Below, in pieces: positions 1 to 9,770 of a stretch of 37,459 nt of DNA. A model generated the notes under the pieces. That model saw only the letters and a list, made by a program, of their open reading frames with translations. It was not told where the DNA came from and made no database searches. A program made the position numbers and the translations under genes. The stretch is taken from positions 1 to 37,459 of the forward strand of contig JAUIGX010000006.1 of the NCBI GenBank assembly GCA_030432435.1. The letters are read 5' to 3'. Numbering within the stretch: the stretch's first letter is position 1; every line of letters starts with the position of its first letter. This DNA comes from Alphaproteobacteria bacterium (GTDB taxonomy: Bacteria > Pseudomonadota > Alphaproteobacteria > Rhodospirillales > Rhodospirillaceae).

Positions 1-183
1 CTCACCCGCCGTAACTTCATATCCTTCACGGCCGGCGATAACGTTAGACAGCGTGCTCTTGCCGGTCCCGTTCGGTCCCATAATGGCATGCACTTCGCCG
101 CCATCGAGGCTGAGGGTGATGCCTTTAAGAATTTCCTTACCGGCAACGGACGCATGTAAGTTTTTAATTTCGAGTAACGCCAT
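1..183 (-). CDS. sufC: SufC Fe-S assembly ATPase, N-terminal part (truncated by window edge)
   Basis: Minus-strand translation from 183 reads [61 protein letters not shown], with a Walker [10 protein letters not shown]; adjacent to sufB. Confidence 0.93.
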   Translation of the reverse strand, partial: MALLEIKNLHASVAGKEILKGITLSLDGGEVHAIMGPNGTGKSTLSNVIAGREGYEVTAGE

Positions 184-206
184 AGAACGATCCTTCACTG
201 CGAGCT

Positions 207-1661
207 TTAGCCCACACTGCCTTCCAAACTAATTCCGACAAGTTTCTGCGCTTCCACGGCAAACTCCATGGGCAAGGTCTGTAGAACCTCTTTACAGAAA
301 CCGTTAACGATCAGCGACACGGCCTCTTCTTGCGTCATGCCGCGCTGCAAGCAATAGAACAGCTGATCTTCACTGATCTTCGAGGTGGTCGCCTCGTGTT
401 CCGTCGTTGCCGAAGGATTGCTCGTTTCGACATACGGCACGGTATGGGCACCGCAGGTGTCCCCGATCAGCAAACTGTCGCACTGGGTGTAATTCCGCGC
501 GCCGTCCGCTTTAGGGCCAACGCGTACCAGCCCTCGGTACGTGTTGTCGGCGTGTCCGGCCGAAATACCTTTGGAAATAATTTTGGAACGTGTGTTTTTC
601 CCCAGATGGATCATCTTGGTGCCAGTATCGGCCTGCTGGTAATTGTTGGTGATGGCGACCGAATAGAATTCACCGATAGAGCCTTCACCCTGCAAAATAC
701 AACTGGGATACTTCCAGGTGATCGCCGAGCCCGTTTCCACCTGTGTCCACATGATTTTGGAATTGCGGCCGCGGCAAGCCCCGCGCTTGGTCACGAAGTT
801 GTAAATGCCGCCCTTGCCGTTTTCGTCACCAGGGTACCAGTTCTGCACTGTTGAATATTTGATCTCGGCATCATCAAGCGCGATCAACTCCACCACAGCA
901 GCATGCAATTGGTTTTCATCGCGCTGAGGCGCGGTACAGCCCTCGAGGTAGCTGACGTATGACCCTTCGTCGGCGATGATCAGAGTGCGTTCAAACTGCC
1001 CGGTATTCTGCTCGTTGATGCGAAAATACGTGGACAATTCCATAGGGCAACGCAGCCCCTTGGGGATGTAGACAAACGAGCCATCGGTGAAGACCGCGCT
1101 ATTGAGCGTTGCAAAAAAGTTATCGCTGTACGGCACCACCGAGCCCAAATACTTCTGGACCAGTTCGGGACACTTTTGAATCGCCTCGGAAATCGGACAG
1201 AAAATAACGCCCAACTCTTCCAGCTTCTTTTTATAGGTGGTCGCGACCGAGACACTGTCGAACACGGCGTCCACCGCAACACCCGCCAGAATTTCCTGTT
1301 CCTTCAGCGGAATTCCGAGCTTCTTGTATGTTTCGAGCAGCTTGGGATCGACTTCATCCAGGCTTTCCAGCTTGGGCATATTCTTGGGCGCGGAGTAGTA
1401 ATAGGCATCCTGATAGTCGATCTTCGGATAGTGAAGTTTCGCCCAAGTCGGCTCTTCATCACCCAACTCAATCCAGTAGCGGTAAGCCTTCAGACGCCAC
1501 TCGGTCATCCATTCCGGTTCGTTCTTTTTCGCCGAAATAAAGCGTACGGTGTCTTCGCTAAGTCCCTTAGGGGCTTTGTCCGATTCAATATCTGTGATGA
1601 AGCCGTACTTGTACTGCTCTACATCACGAACGGCGGCTGTTGTTTCTTTGGTCGCGGCCAT
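207..1661 (-). CDS. sufB: Fe-S cluster assembly protein SufB
   Basis: 484 aa; SufB-typical segments [80 protein letters not shown]. Confidence 0.97.
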   Translation of the reverse strand: MAATKETTAAVRDVEQYKYGFITDIESDKAPKGLSEDTVRFISAKKNEPEWMTEWRLKAYRYWIELGDEEPTWAKLHYPKIDYQDAYYYSAPKNMPKLESLDEVDPKLLETYKKLGIPLKEQEILAGVAVDAVFDSVSVATTYKKKLEELGVIFCPISEAIQKCPELVQKYLGSVVPYSDNFFATLNSAVFTDGSFVYIPKGLRCPMELSTYFRINEQNTGQFERTLIIADEGSYVSYLEGCTAPQRDENQLHAAVVELIALDDAEIKYSTVQNWYPGDENGKGGIYNFVTKRGACRGRNSKIMWTQVETGSAITWKYPSCILQGEGSIGEFYSVAITNNYQQADTGTKMIHLGKNTRSKIISKGISAGHADNTYRGLVRVGPKADGARNYTQCDSLLIGDTCGAHTVPYVETSNPSATTEHEATTSKISEDQLFYCLQRGMTQEEAVSLIVNGFCKEVLQTLPMEFAVEAQKLVGISLEGSVG

Positions 1662-1670
1662 AACGTTTCC

Positions 1671-2129
1671 TTACTTCGCCGTTGCCTCGTTCGGACGGGC
1701 CGAAGGCACGGCTACTCCAAACGCGGAAACGTCTTCAACCATATCCGCCAGCGTTACCTCTGAAAGAGCTAACCGCACGGCGGTATTCGCCCGGTTCCAT
1801 TTTCCTTGGACCGGACATACGGACTCGATGCTGCACTGTTCATCTGATGTATCGGCACATGCAGTCAGGGCTATTGGCCCCTCAACCGCCTGGATCACAT
1901 CGGCCAGCGTAATTCCGACTGCTGCACGACCGAGAAAATAGCCCCCCCCGGCGCCGCGTCGCGAGGCCACAAGGCCCGCTTTATTGAGGCCCTTCATGAG
2001 CTTGGCCACCGTCGGAATCGGAATACCGGTCTGCTCGGCGATCTGCTGGCTGGAGCGCACCACGTGGCTCCTCGCGATCTCGATCAAAACGACCGTGGCG
2101 TAATCTGTTAACTTATTGACTTTAAACAT
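1671..2129 (-). CDS. Rrf2 family transcriptional regulator of the SUF operon
   Basis: MFKVNKLTDYATVVLIEIA...QTGIPIPTVAKLMKGLNKAGLVASRRGAGGGYFLGR wHTH typical of Rrf2/SUF regulators, with three Cys (CADTSDEQCSIESVC); immediately upstream of sufB. Confidence 0.92.
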   Translation of the reverse strand: MFKVNKLTDYATVVLIEIARSHVVRSSQQIAEQTGIPIPTVAKLMKGLNKAGLVASRRGAGGGYFLGRAAVGITLADVIQAVEGPIALTACADTSDEQCSIESVCPVQGKWNRANTAVRLALSEVTLADMVEDVSAFGVAVPSARPNEATAK

Positions 2130-2173
2130 TATCCATCTTCAGGCACGACCCCTCGCGCCTCATGTCCCCAATT

Positions 2174-2192
2174 CAGGACTAAAACAGTCCTG
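2174..2192. promoter_or_regulatory. Inverted repeat CAGGACT-N5-AGTCCTG, candidate operator of the Rrf2 regulator
   Basis: Perfect 7-bp arms (caggact aaaac agtcctg), about 45 bp upstream of the rrf2-type gene start. Confidence 0.45.
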
Positions 2193-2292
2193 TTTACGCC
2201 GGTGTAATAGGGCCTGTGCTATGAAGATTCAAGGGGGCAATTCGCTTTGGCACCGCCCAAAGCCCTTAAGGCGCTTCAAATAAGGACCATTC

Positions 2293-2991
2293 GTGCACCG
2301 TCTCATCCTCATAACCCAGCGAGAATTTGCCGAGATACTCGCCCAGCCACTCCAAGCTGCGGTCCCGGACCTCCGCATCGAGTTTGCCTGGTCCGCTGAC
2401 GAGCTGAGACAGGCCGTCATCCGCCAGCCCGAGGCCACCCGTCTAGTCTCCCTTGGCTCGGACATCATCGTCCCCGCCGATGTCCTCGGCCGACTGCCTG
2501 GCCCTGCGTATAATTTCCATCCGGGCCCACCGGCCTACCCCGGCATTTTTCCCTCTGTCTTTGCGCTCTATGATGGGGCTGAGCATTTCGGTGTCACTCT
2601 GCACGAGATGGCCCCAAAGGTGGATAGCGGCGCCATCGTCGCAGTGGATACATTTGCCGTCCCCGAGGACTGGGACCGTTTGGCGCTCGACACCGCCACT
2701 TTCGCTGCGTTGCAGAATTTGCTCGCACGAACTGCCCCGCACCTCGCCAATGTTGATGTGCCGTTGCCCACAATTTCGGAGGCGTGGACCGGCACTTCCC
2801 GCACGCGCAAAGACTTCAACGCCCTATGCCACATGCCGGAAGACGTAAGTGCGGATGAATTTGCGCGCCGCTACCGCGCCGTAGGCGAAGGACCAGAGCA
2901 CGCTCTTACCATCTCTCGGTTCGGTAGAATCTTCCGGTTAATGAGCAAACAGCACGATGGGGTAGTGCGCGGCGGACAAAGAGTACGATAA
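2293..2991 (+). CDS. Formyltransferase-like protein (Fmt/GART fold)
   Basis: GTG start; YNFHPGPPAYPGIFPSVFALYDGAEHFGVTLHEMAPKVDSGAIVAVDTF matches the formyl-transferase core (N-HP-LP-G...G-T-H-----D-G-I). Confidence 0.82.
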   Translation: MHRLILITQREFAEILAQPLQAAVPDLRIEFAWSADELRQAVIRQPEATRLVSLGSDIIVPADVLGRLPGPAYNFHPGPPAYPGIFPSVFALYDGAEHFGVTLHEMAPKVDSGAIVAVDTFAVPEDWDRLALDTATFAALQNLLARTAPHLANVDVPLPTISEAWTGTSRTRKDFNALCHMPEDVSADEFARRYRAVGEGPEHALTISRFGRIFRLMSKQHDGVVRGGQRVR

Positions 2992-3043
2992 GTCTGTTCT
3001 CACACCGTACCGCCCGCTTCATAAATTCCCGCGCTTAAACCAT

Positions 3044-4318
3044 TCAAGCGCGCAAAACCAATCCGGACGCTAAAGTCTTACGGAATGCCAACCACGCAGG
3101 AATAACACCTAGTAGGCATGAAGATACCGGCACAACGAAAACCACATACAAATCCGAAAGATTGGGCTTCAAGTCGTCTAGGGTCACACCATACTCATCC
3201 CCAATAATAGGGGTGGCTATAGCAATACCGCAGTACAGGAGGACTATAGCCAGTACAGTCCCCATAAGGGCTAGCAACCCGGATTCAGCAATCAGCAAAG
3301 TTGAAATTTGCCAGGGTCTTGCACCGATTGTTCGCAGTATCGCCATCTCACGGCTCCGCGCACTAAGGCTGGTTAGAATACTAGTCAGTATTGTCAGCAA
3401 GCCGATAAAAATCACGAATGCGGATACTGATGATAGGGTTCTTTCAACAATCGTCACGACACTCCAGAGCTGACCAAGCCCCACGCCGGGCATAACAGCT
3501 TGGAGAGGTTCAGGCCGATAGGTGTTAATCGCGCGCTGAAAGCCAAGGATCGCAATTTTAGATCGAAGCCCCATATAGAAGGCCGTGATTTGATCAGGTT
3601 CGAGATTCATCTTTCGGACTCGATCGGCATTGACCATTCGCGCCAGCGGTGTTGGCGCACCGCTTTCCCAACCGACGTGAATCGCTTTTATCGCTTCCAG
3701 GCTAACTATGACGGTCCGATCTAGCGGCGTTCCGGTCGGCGCAAGAACTCCCGCTATTCTGAAAGGTTTGTCGGTGTGATGGGAAAAGCTTACAGACCCC
3801 AAGCCATGCGAAAGTACTATTTCTTCGCCGATCTTATATTTTAGATCTTTCTCGACGCTTGCGCCGATTACCACATCAAAAAGATCTTCAAATGCTCGGC
3901 CCGATGCAAATGTTAGGCGCGAGTCTTTTCCATAGCGATAACGGCTGAAAAGATCGTCAGATGTCCCAACAACGCGAAAGCCCCGATGAGAATCTCCCAA
4001 TGAAATCGGTATGGTCCATTCAACTTCGGGACGCGCAGCTATGTCCTGATAACTTTGCCAAGTGATGTTGTTGGTTGCATCGCCGATATGAAAGACAGAA
4101 TAGAGCAATAGATTAAGCGGCCCGCTTCGCGCACCAACGATAAGGTCGGTTCCCGTTATGGTTCGCTCAAAGCTGGAGCGCGCACCAGCCTGGATTTTCT
4201 CAACTCCCAAAAACAAAGTGACGCTCAGAGCTACAGCAAAAATTGTTAGGCACGCTGTCAACTGCCTGTCCATTACGCTGCGGAAAGCCAGATTTAAAAT
4301 GGCCAGTCCTGTTTTTAT
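3044..4318 (-). CDS. ABC transporter permease, FtsX/MacB type (ZrgE-like by context)
   Basis: ORF track starts at the internal ATG 4273; the open frame continues upstream as (ATT AAC) ATA KTGLAILNLAFRSVMDRQLTACLTIFAVALSV, the usual permease N-terminus. C-terminus has the FtsX domain (SARSREMAILRTIGARPWQI). Confidence 0.85.
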   Translation of the reverse strand: MKTGLAILNLAFRSVMDRQLTACLTIFAVALSVTLFLGVEKIQAGARSSFERTITGTDLIVGARSGPLNLLLYSVFHIGDATNNITWQSYQDIAARPEVEWTIPISLGDSHRGFRVVGTSDDLFSRYRYGKDSRLTFASGRAFEDLFDVVIGASVEKDLKYKIGEEIVLSHGLGSVSFSHHTDKPFRIAGVLAPTGTPLDRTVIVSLEAIKAIHVGWESGAPTPLARMVNADRVRKMNLEPDQITAFYMGLRSKIAILGFQRAINTYRPEPLQAVMPGVGLGQLWSVVTIVERTLSSVSAFVIFIGLLTILTSILTSLSARSREMAILRTIGARPWQISTLLIAESGLLALMGTVLAIVLLYCGIAIATPIIGDEYGVTLDDLKPNLSDLYVVFVVPVSSCLLGVIPAWLAFRKTLASGLVLRA

Positions 4319-5046
4319 GTTAATTTTTCCAGGCGGCCAGAAACGTCTTCTACTTGGTTCAAAGAGGTTAAATCGACGACGCGGTCGAAATAATTGGCAA
4401 GCATCGGGTCGTGACTCGCAAAAATCATACTGGTCCGACTTTTCTCAGATTCCTCCATGATCAACCTCATGAACTCTTCTCGCGTGTCTGCATCGAGTGC
4501 TGAAGAAGGCTCATCGGCGACAATCAATTGCGGCATGCCGACAAGGGCCCTCGCGACAGCCACGCGCTGCTGCTGACCGACGCTCAAGAAGCGCGCGGGA
4601 CGATGCAACAACTCTCCGTCGATAAAAAGCCGTTCCAGGATATGACAGGCCGCGTCGTTGACATTGCCGTGACCCTTTGCAGCCATATCGGCACGAAACT
4701 TAGAAAAGCGGCACGCAAGCGCGACGTTGTCCAGCGCCGACAAATACGGCAACACATTCAGAGTCTGGAAAATCACCCCCAAATGAGCTGCCCGGAATTG
4801 ATCCCTCTGGGCTTCGCCCATGGTTACCAGACTCTGACCCAATACGTTCAGGGTGCCTGAACTCGGCTTGATTGTGCCGCAGATAAGATTCAACAGCGTG
4901 CTCTTACCGCTTCCGCTTGGTCCGACAATCAACACCCGCTCGCCGACTTCAAGATTAAACTCCGTCAGATCGAGCACATACGAACCTGTCGGCCAGCTGT
5001 ATTTAAGACGGGCGATTTCAACTGCCTTTGGGTCCGGCGCGATCAT
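4315..5046 (-). CDS. ABC transporter ATP-binding protein, LolD/MacB type (ZrgD-like by context)
   Basis: Walker A GPSGSGKST, signature LSVGQQQRVAVARAL, Walker B LIVADEPSSALD; end overlaps the downstream permease. Confidence 0.93.
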   Translation of the reverse strand: MIAPDPKAVEIARLKYSWPTGSYVLDLTEFNLEVGERVLIVGPSGSGKSTLLNLICGTIKPSSGTLNVLGQSLVTMGEAQRDQFRAAHLGVIFQTLNVLPYLSALDNVALACRFSKFRADMAAKGHGNVNDAACHILERLFIDGELLHRPARFLSVGQQQRVAVARALVGMPQLIVADEPSSALDADTREEFMRLIMEESEKSRTSMIFASHDPMLANYFDRVVDLTSLNQVEDVSGRLEKLT

Positions 5047-5661
5047 TTATTCGGCATATTCTTCTATAGACTGCAGCCGAAGCGTGTAGGCTGCACTGCC
5101 CAGGTCATTCACATTCTTCTGGGTTGTCAAAACGCCCTGCACATAGAACGGTTTCCAAAGCTCTTCTATTGCGACAGGTGCATTTGCCGTTACATATAAA
5201 ATCTGGTTTGGCGGCGGCGGGGGCACGTGAATACAAGCCCCAAAATATGGCACGAACAGGAATTCCGAATATTTATTCTCCTCGGAGAAATCAAACGGAA
5301 CAACATATCCTGGAATGCGAATATCTTTGCCGTTTAGCGCATCGACGGTCCGAAACGTACCTAGTTGAGGCATTACGTCAAACGAGCTGCCTTCTTCTAT
5401 TTCCACGTTCAAATCTGAACCGGACAAAGTATTCCGGCTCTGCATCAACTGCCTTTCTAGCTCTTCAACATAATCGTCATATTGCTCGATCAAACTTTCT
5501 AGTTCGCCTTCGGGCAACAAATCATCCCATTCCAGAAGAACAGTCTCCGCCGCTACAGCCGCTACATGTGCGCTGATCAGCAAGATAAAACTTAAGATCA
5601 AGCTTCCACCAACGGCAGCCGAGGTAGGTTTGCAGGGATGAATGGAACTCATCTGCCTCAC
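5047..5661 (-). CDS. DUF3299 family exported protein
   Basis: Signal peptide, then LNGKDIRIPGYVVPFDFSEENKYSEFLFVPYFGACIHVPPPPPNQILYV, characteristic of DUF3299; contiguous with the ABC ATPase and the ZrgA-like gene. Confidence 0.82.
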   Translation of the reverse strand: MRQMSSIHPCKPTSAAVGGSLILSFILLISAHVAAVAAETVLLEWDDLLPEGELESLIEQYDDYVEELERQLMQSRNTLSGSDLNVEIEEGSSFDVMPQLGTFRTVDALNGKDIRIPGYVVPFDFSEENKYSEFLFVPYFGACIHVPPPPPNQILYVTANAPVAIEELWKPFYVQGVLTTQKNVNDLGSAAYTLRLQSIEEYAE

Positions 5662-6258
5662 CTATTTCCTTACAACATCGAAAATTGCACGAGACCGCGT
5701 CAGTTCAGCGACGTGAGTCGACTCTCCAACAAATACAGCCTCAATTTTTTCGATGCCTTTGAATTTTTCGAAGAAACCAACTTCAATCGACTCAAGTTGA
5801 TTGAGATTTTCGCAGGCAAATTCGTACTGAACACTGAAGTCCAGATGACGCGCTTCGCTGTCGTGATGATCGGCATGCTCATCATGATGATGTTCATCGC
5901 CATGCACGTGGGGATGATTGGCTTCCTGGAATTCTGGTTCGTTGATGGAGGCCTTCTCTACAGAGCATTCGGTTTCGCCGAATTCAAACAGCGAAACGGC
6001 ATCGCCAAGTATTCGAACAGCCCCATTGTAGTCTTGCCACTGGGTATCTGTTTGTGGCGCATACTCAAATCCGACCAAGCTATACATCGGCGTTCGGAAC
6101 TCCGAGACAAGCCTGTCGCCGTCAACCGCGAAACCGATCTCGGCTTGACCGTGAACGTGAGCCTCCAGCTGCCTATATTCGCTGGAAACCGCAGCCTGAG
6201 GAGTAGGTGGAGCAACGAGTGCTACACCTACCCCAATCCCATAAACTATTCTTTGCAT
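5662..6258 (-). CDS. zrgA: DUF2796 / ZrgA-like periplasmic zinc protein
   Basis: EAHVHGQAEIGFAVDGDRLVSEFRTPMYSLVGFEYAP is DUF2796-like; internal His-rich stretch HPHVHGDEHHHDEHADHHDSEARH. Confidence 0.82.
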   Translation of the reverse strand: MQRIVYGIGVGVALVAPPTPQAAVSSEYRQLEAHVHGQAEIGFAVDGDRLVSEFRTPMYSLVGFEYAPQTDTQWQDYNGAVRILGDAVSLFEFGETECSVEKASINEPEFQEANHPHVHGDEHHHDEHADHHDSEARHLDFSVQYEFACENLNQLESIEVGFFEKFKGIEKIEAVFVGESTHVAELTRSRAIFDVVRK

Positions 6259-6321
6259 GAGCCATGATTCCGAATAACAGGATTGTGAAACTGCAATACC
6301 AGCTATCTCACATGGAAACTG

Positions 6322-8427
6322 TTAGAACGTGGCCTGCACATAGAACCGAACATCCCGACCCGGAAGCGGCGCGACGTCCTTAATGAAAGACGTGTGCGGA
6401 CGGGCCGAAGAGTCCGTCAGGTTCTGCCCTTGGACCACGAAACGCACGCCATCCAACGCGGCCGGCTGATACGCTAACTGCGCATTCAGGAAAGTATAGG
6501 CCCCGGTTGAAGTTTCGAGCAGCGCCGTACGGCTTTGTCCGACCGAACCTTCGATCTCTATGCGGCCTGACCACTCGCGCCATGCGGCATCCACGCCGAG
6601 CAGATATTCCAGCGGCGGGATACGCGGCAACGGCTGACCCGAGCCTGTGTCCGTCGCACGCACGTAGTCGAGCACGCCGTCTATGCTAAGCGCAAAGTCT
6701 TGCCGTGCGAGGATTTGCCAACTGGCTTCCAGTTCGAACCCTGTGAACTTCGCTTCGGATGCTCGATACTGGAAAATAGGCAACTCATCCTCTTCCGCAC
6801 CGGTCGCAAGAGAGTAAATGTAGTTGTCGTACCAGGTGGCATAGACGCCAACCGATCCCGAGAACGGCCCGCTACGGTGGCGCAGACTAGCCTCGACCGA
6901 CACCGCTTCTTCGATACCGAGCGACGGGTCACCCACTTCGAACTGGTTTGTAGCCAGATGCGGCCCGTTGGAGAAAAGCTCTTCCGCCGTGGGTGGACGC
7001 TCGGTCCAGGCCACAGAAACGCCGGCCCGCGTGCCTTCAGTAAATCCAAACGAGGCTGCGCCGGAAAGTGCATAGGTCGTGAAGGACTCGGAGGCAGCGG
7101 CGCTGGGCACACGAATACGCGTATGCTCAATACGCGCGCCCCCCTCGAAGCGCCAGGGCCCGATCTCCGCACCTTCTACCAGAAAGCCCGCCAGTTGGTC
7201 TGAGTCCGTCGGCGGTACGAAGGCTTCCTCGCCGACTGCGGAGAACTTCCGGTCCCGGTACTGCATACCGAAAGCGCCGGTCAGCACACCAAGCGGCGCA
7301 TGGATAAGCTCAAGCCGCCCTTCCCAACCTTCGTTAGAGAAGACCGTGCCGATTTCGTCGCCTTCGAGTTCGGTGTGCTCGTAGTCGGCGTAGGAGAACC
7401 GCACCTTGGCGCCCGAAATAAACCCACTTAGTTGCGTCAGTTCACCTTTGGCGTCCACGCGCGTTTGCTTCAGGTCAATTCTGACCGCTTCGCCTTCCTC
7501 GTCGTGATGCTCTTCTTCCTCCTCGTCGCCTTCATGTTCTTCTTCATGGTGATGCCCGTGCGGGGCCGGACTGCCGTAAAGGGAGTCGAAGCGGCTCACA
7601 GATGCGCCGAACAGGCCGCGATCCCAGATGTAAGAAAAGCCGCCGGTAACATCGCTCGTTTCACCGCCGGAGTTGGCTACGATGCCCTCCACTTGCTCTT
7701 CTTCGTGCTCATGTTCATGCGCCTCTTCGCCCTCGTGTTCCTCGTCCTCATGATCGTGTTCATCCTCGCCGGGTGCACTGGCAAAGCCCTTGATTCGATA
7801 ATCTTGGCTTTTGCGCCAGCCGCCATCGGCGTGGACGACGAAGTTATCGCCGATAGCAATGTCGGCCGAACCGTTTACAAAGCCTTCACGGGCGTTGGTC
7901 GCATAGCCCGCCGTGGCCGACCCGGCGTATCCGTTGTCGGGAACCTCACTCGGAATCCGCCCGTCGATAATGTTTACAACGCCGCCGACTGCCGAAGAGC
8001 CGTAAAGCAAAGTTGAAGGGCCGCGCAGAACCTCAATGCGCTCTGCTGTCGCCCCGTCGCCGCCCACTTGATGATCGGGGCTGACCGACGACGCGTCGAT
8101 GCTGCCGATGCCGTCAAACAATATGCGAATGCGGTCGCCGTCGAACCCCCGAATGATGGGGCGGCTGGAAAATGGGCCGAAAAATGTCGAGGTTATACCC
8201 GGCTGCTTTGCCAGCGTTTCACCGAGCGACCCTTTCAAGGCATCAGCTAAATCAGAGCCGGACAAAACACTAGTGCCCTGAACGATATCAAAGCGGTTTT
8301 GATTTATTGGCGAGGCTGAAACGATGATCTCATCGATTTGCACACTCGTCTGATCTGCCGCGAAGGTTGCGCTGCTAATAATTAAAGAGATCGGCGCAGC
8401 CCATAGGCTGCATTTGTAACGAAACAT
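6322..8427 (-). CDS. TonB-dependent outer membrane receptor, ZnuD-like (zinc)
   Basis: Signal peptide from MFRYKCSLWAAPISL; plug domain (PGITSTFFGPFSSRPIIRGFDGDRIRILFDGIGSIDASSVSPDH, VLRGPSTLLYGSSAVGGVVNIID); two His/Asp/Glu-rich loops; C-terminal RFYVQATF. Confidence 0.9.
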   Translation of the reverse strand: MFRYKCSLWAAPISLIISSATFAADQTSVQIDEIIVSASPINQNRFDIVQGTSVLSGSDLADALKGSLGETLAKQPGITSTFFGPFSSRPIIRGFDGDRIRILFDGIGSIDASSVSPDHQVGGDGATAERIEVLRGPSTLLYGSSAVGGVVNIIDGRIPSEVPDNGYAGSATAGYATNAREGFVNGSADIAIGDNFVVHADGGWRKSQDYRIKGFASAPGEDEHDHEDEEHEGEEAHEHEHEEEQVEGIVANSGGETSDVTGGFSYIWDRGLFGASVSRFDSLYGSPAPHGHHHEEEHEGDEEEEEHHDEEGEAVRIDLKQTRVDAKGELTQLSGFISGAKVRFSYADYEHTELEGDEIGTVFSNEGWEGRLELIHAPLGVLTGAFGMQYRDRKFSAVGEEAFVPPTDSDQLAGFLVEGAEIGPWRFEGGARIEHTRIRVPSAAASESFTTYALSGAASFGFTEGTRAGVSVAWTERPPTAEELFSNGPHLATNQFEVGDPSLGIEEAVSVEASLRHRSGPFSGSVGVYATWYDNYIYSLATGAEEDELPIFQYRASEAKFTGFELEASWQILARQDFALSIDGVLDYVRATDTGSGQPLPRIPPLEYLLGVDAAWREWSGRIEIEGSVGQSRTALLETSTGAYTFLNAQLAYQPAALDGVRFVVQGQNLTDSSARPHTSFIKDVAPLPGRDVRFYVQATF

Positions 8428-8502
8428 GAAAGTCTCCGTAGACTTGAGAATTGCACAGCGACGCGCACAGCCAGGCCGCACGAAAACGCTAGGATTAATG
8501 TA

Positions 8503-8835
8503 TTAGACGGAGACGGTGTATGGAGGGGCGCGAGAGTGAAACCCCGCAGGAGACTTTCGCAGGCCAAGCAATACGTGAGAGCCGGGAGCCAGCGTTCCAA
8601 GGTCAATCCCGATAGGCATGATGACGGCGTTTGCCGGCGGCCCGTCAGACAGCGCTGAAGAAAACTGACACGCCGTACAGTCATCCGCGATGGCGGCGAT
8701 GTCAGGGTGAAGGCGATGCTCAAGTTGGTGAACTGCAAGACCGATTTGCGCGGTCAGCAATACCGCTGCAATCGCCGCCCATATGCATGAGCGGCGTAAG
8801 GTCTTTAGGCTGAATATGTTCGCCTCAGCGTTCAT
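8503..8835 (-). CDS. Small membrane/secreted protein (DUF2946-like), Cys/His-containing
   Basis: MNAEANIFSLKTLRRSCIWAAIAAVLLTAQIGLAVHQLEHRLHPDIAAIADDCTACQF...HSRAPPYTVSV; next to the znuA 3' end and upstream of the TonB receptor. Confidence 0.65.
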   Translation of the reverse strand: MNAEANIFSLKTLRRSCIWAAIAAVLLTAQIGLAVHQLEHRLHPDIAAIADDCTACQFSSALSDGPPANAVIMPIGIDLGTLAPGSHVLLGLRKSPAGFHSRAPPYTVSV

Positions 8836-9757
8836 GGACTGCAGTTCCAGACAAGCAAGCAGTAAGATTGTCAACGAGACCGCGCATTAAGTCAAAATAG
8901 AATGTTGGCCCTGGACGCAATGCGGCTCCTTCGGGGTCAAGAGTTCCGCGCTTTAAGTGCGTCCCGTCCATGAGCGTTTCGACAAGATCCGGCCCAAACG
9001 ACGGTTCGGTAAAAATACAAACCGGGCGATGCTCCGCAATTTCCGCTGTAAGAGCCGCAACGTGCTTGGCGCCGCTCATCTGTTCCGGGGTAACGACGAC
9101 AAACCCGACAGCGTTCAAATGAAAGCGGGTTTCAAGATAGTGTAACGCATCATGAAACGTAATGAACGGCACCGCCCTCACCGGAGCGAGCCTACGCTCC
9201 AAATCTGCATCCAGCTTTTCCAGAGCGAGAATTGTTTTCGCGGCATTGCTCGCATAAAGGTCCGCGTTCGCCGCATCGGCGCGCCGCAAGGTTTGCGCAA
9301 TGGCGCGCACCATAACGATTGCGTTCGCGGGATCGAGCCAGACGTGCCCGTCGCGCGCGGATGATTTCCCGCCGTCGATAGTTCGCCCTGGCAAAAGGCG
9401 AGCGCCCGACTGCTCCATCCACGCAACGCGCACGGCCTTGGACGCCAAGGAGTCCAACGGTTTCTGCAGGAAGGTTTCAAATTCCGGGCCGATCCAAAAC
9501 ACGACATCAGCGCGTCCCAGCGCGCGGGCTTCGGACGGACGAAGGGCATGAGAATGCGGCGAGCCGGTGCCGCCGACGAGCAAATCTGGGACGCCGGCGC
9601 CATCCATCACCGCCGCGACCAGGGCGTGAACCGGCTTGATAGAAGCGGCCACACGGGGAGCCTCGGCCCAGGACGGTCCTGGAATTAATATAAATATCAG
9701 TAGGTTAAAGGCCCAGCTCCGGGCGGTCATGAGAAGTTCTCTACTCTGGCGCAGCAC
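8825..9757 (-). CDS. znuA: Zinc ABC transporter substrate-binding protein ZnuA
   Basis: RVAASIKPVHALVAAVMDGAGVPDLLVGGTGSPHSHALRPSEARAL, DGHVWLDPANAIVMV, FITFHDALHYLETRFHLNAVGF, CIFTEPSFGPDLVETLMDG; divergent from zur. Confidence 0.95.
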   Translation of the reverse strand: MLRQSRELLMTARSWAFNLLIFILIPGPSWAEAPRVAASIKPVHALVAAVMDGAGVPDLLVGGTGSPHSHALRPSEARALGRADVVFWIGPEFETFLQKPLDSLASKAVRVAWMEQSGARLLPGRTIDGGKSSARDGHVWLDPANAIVMVRAIAQTLRRADAANADLYASNAAKTILALEKLDADLERRLAPVRAVPFITFHDALHYLETRFHLNAVGFVVVTPEQMSGAKHVAALTAEIAEHRPVCIFTEPSFGPDLVETLMDGTHLKRGTLDPEGAALRPGPTFYFDLMRGLVDNLTACLSGTAVHER

Positions 9758-9770
9758 ATCATAATAATGT

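Noticed and set aside
330-1763. Plus-strand ORFs (174, 195, 70 aa) opposite sufB
   Set aside because: Antisense to a strongly conserved SufB reading frame; translations show no domain and arise from the high-GC codon bias.
6681-7203. Overlapping 163-aa (-) and 167-aa (+) ORFs inside the TonB receptor
   Set aside because: Shadow ORFs in alternative frames of a well-supported barrel.
7432-8016. 194-aa plus-strand ORF with hydrophobic repeats (FLLVAFMFFFMVM) resembling a membrane protein
   Set aside because: It is the antisense of the His/Glu-rich loops of the TonB receptor; GAG/CAT-rich codons read in reverse give Leu/Met/Phe runs.
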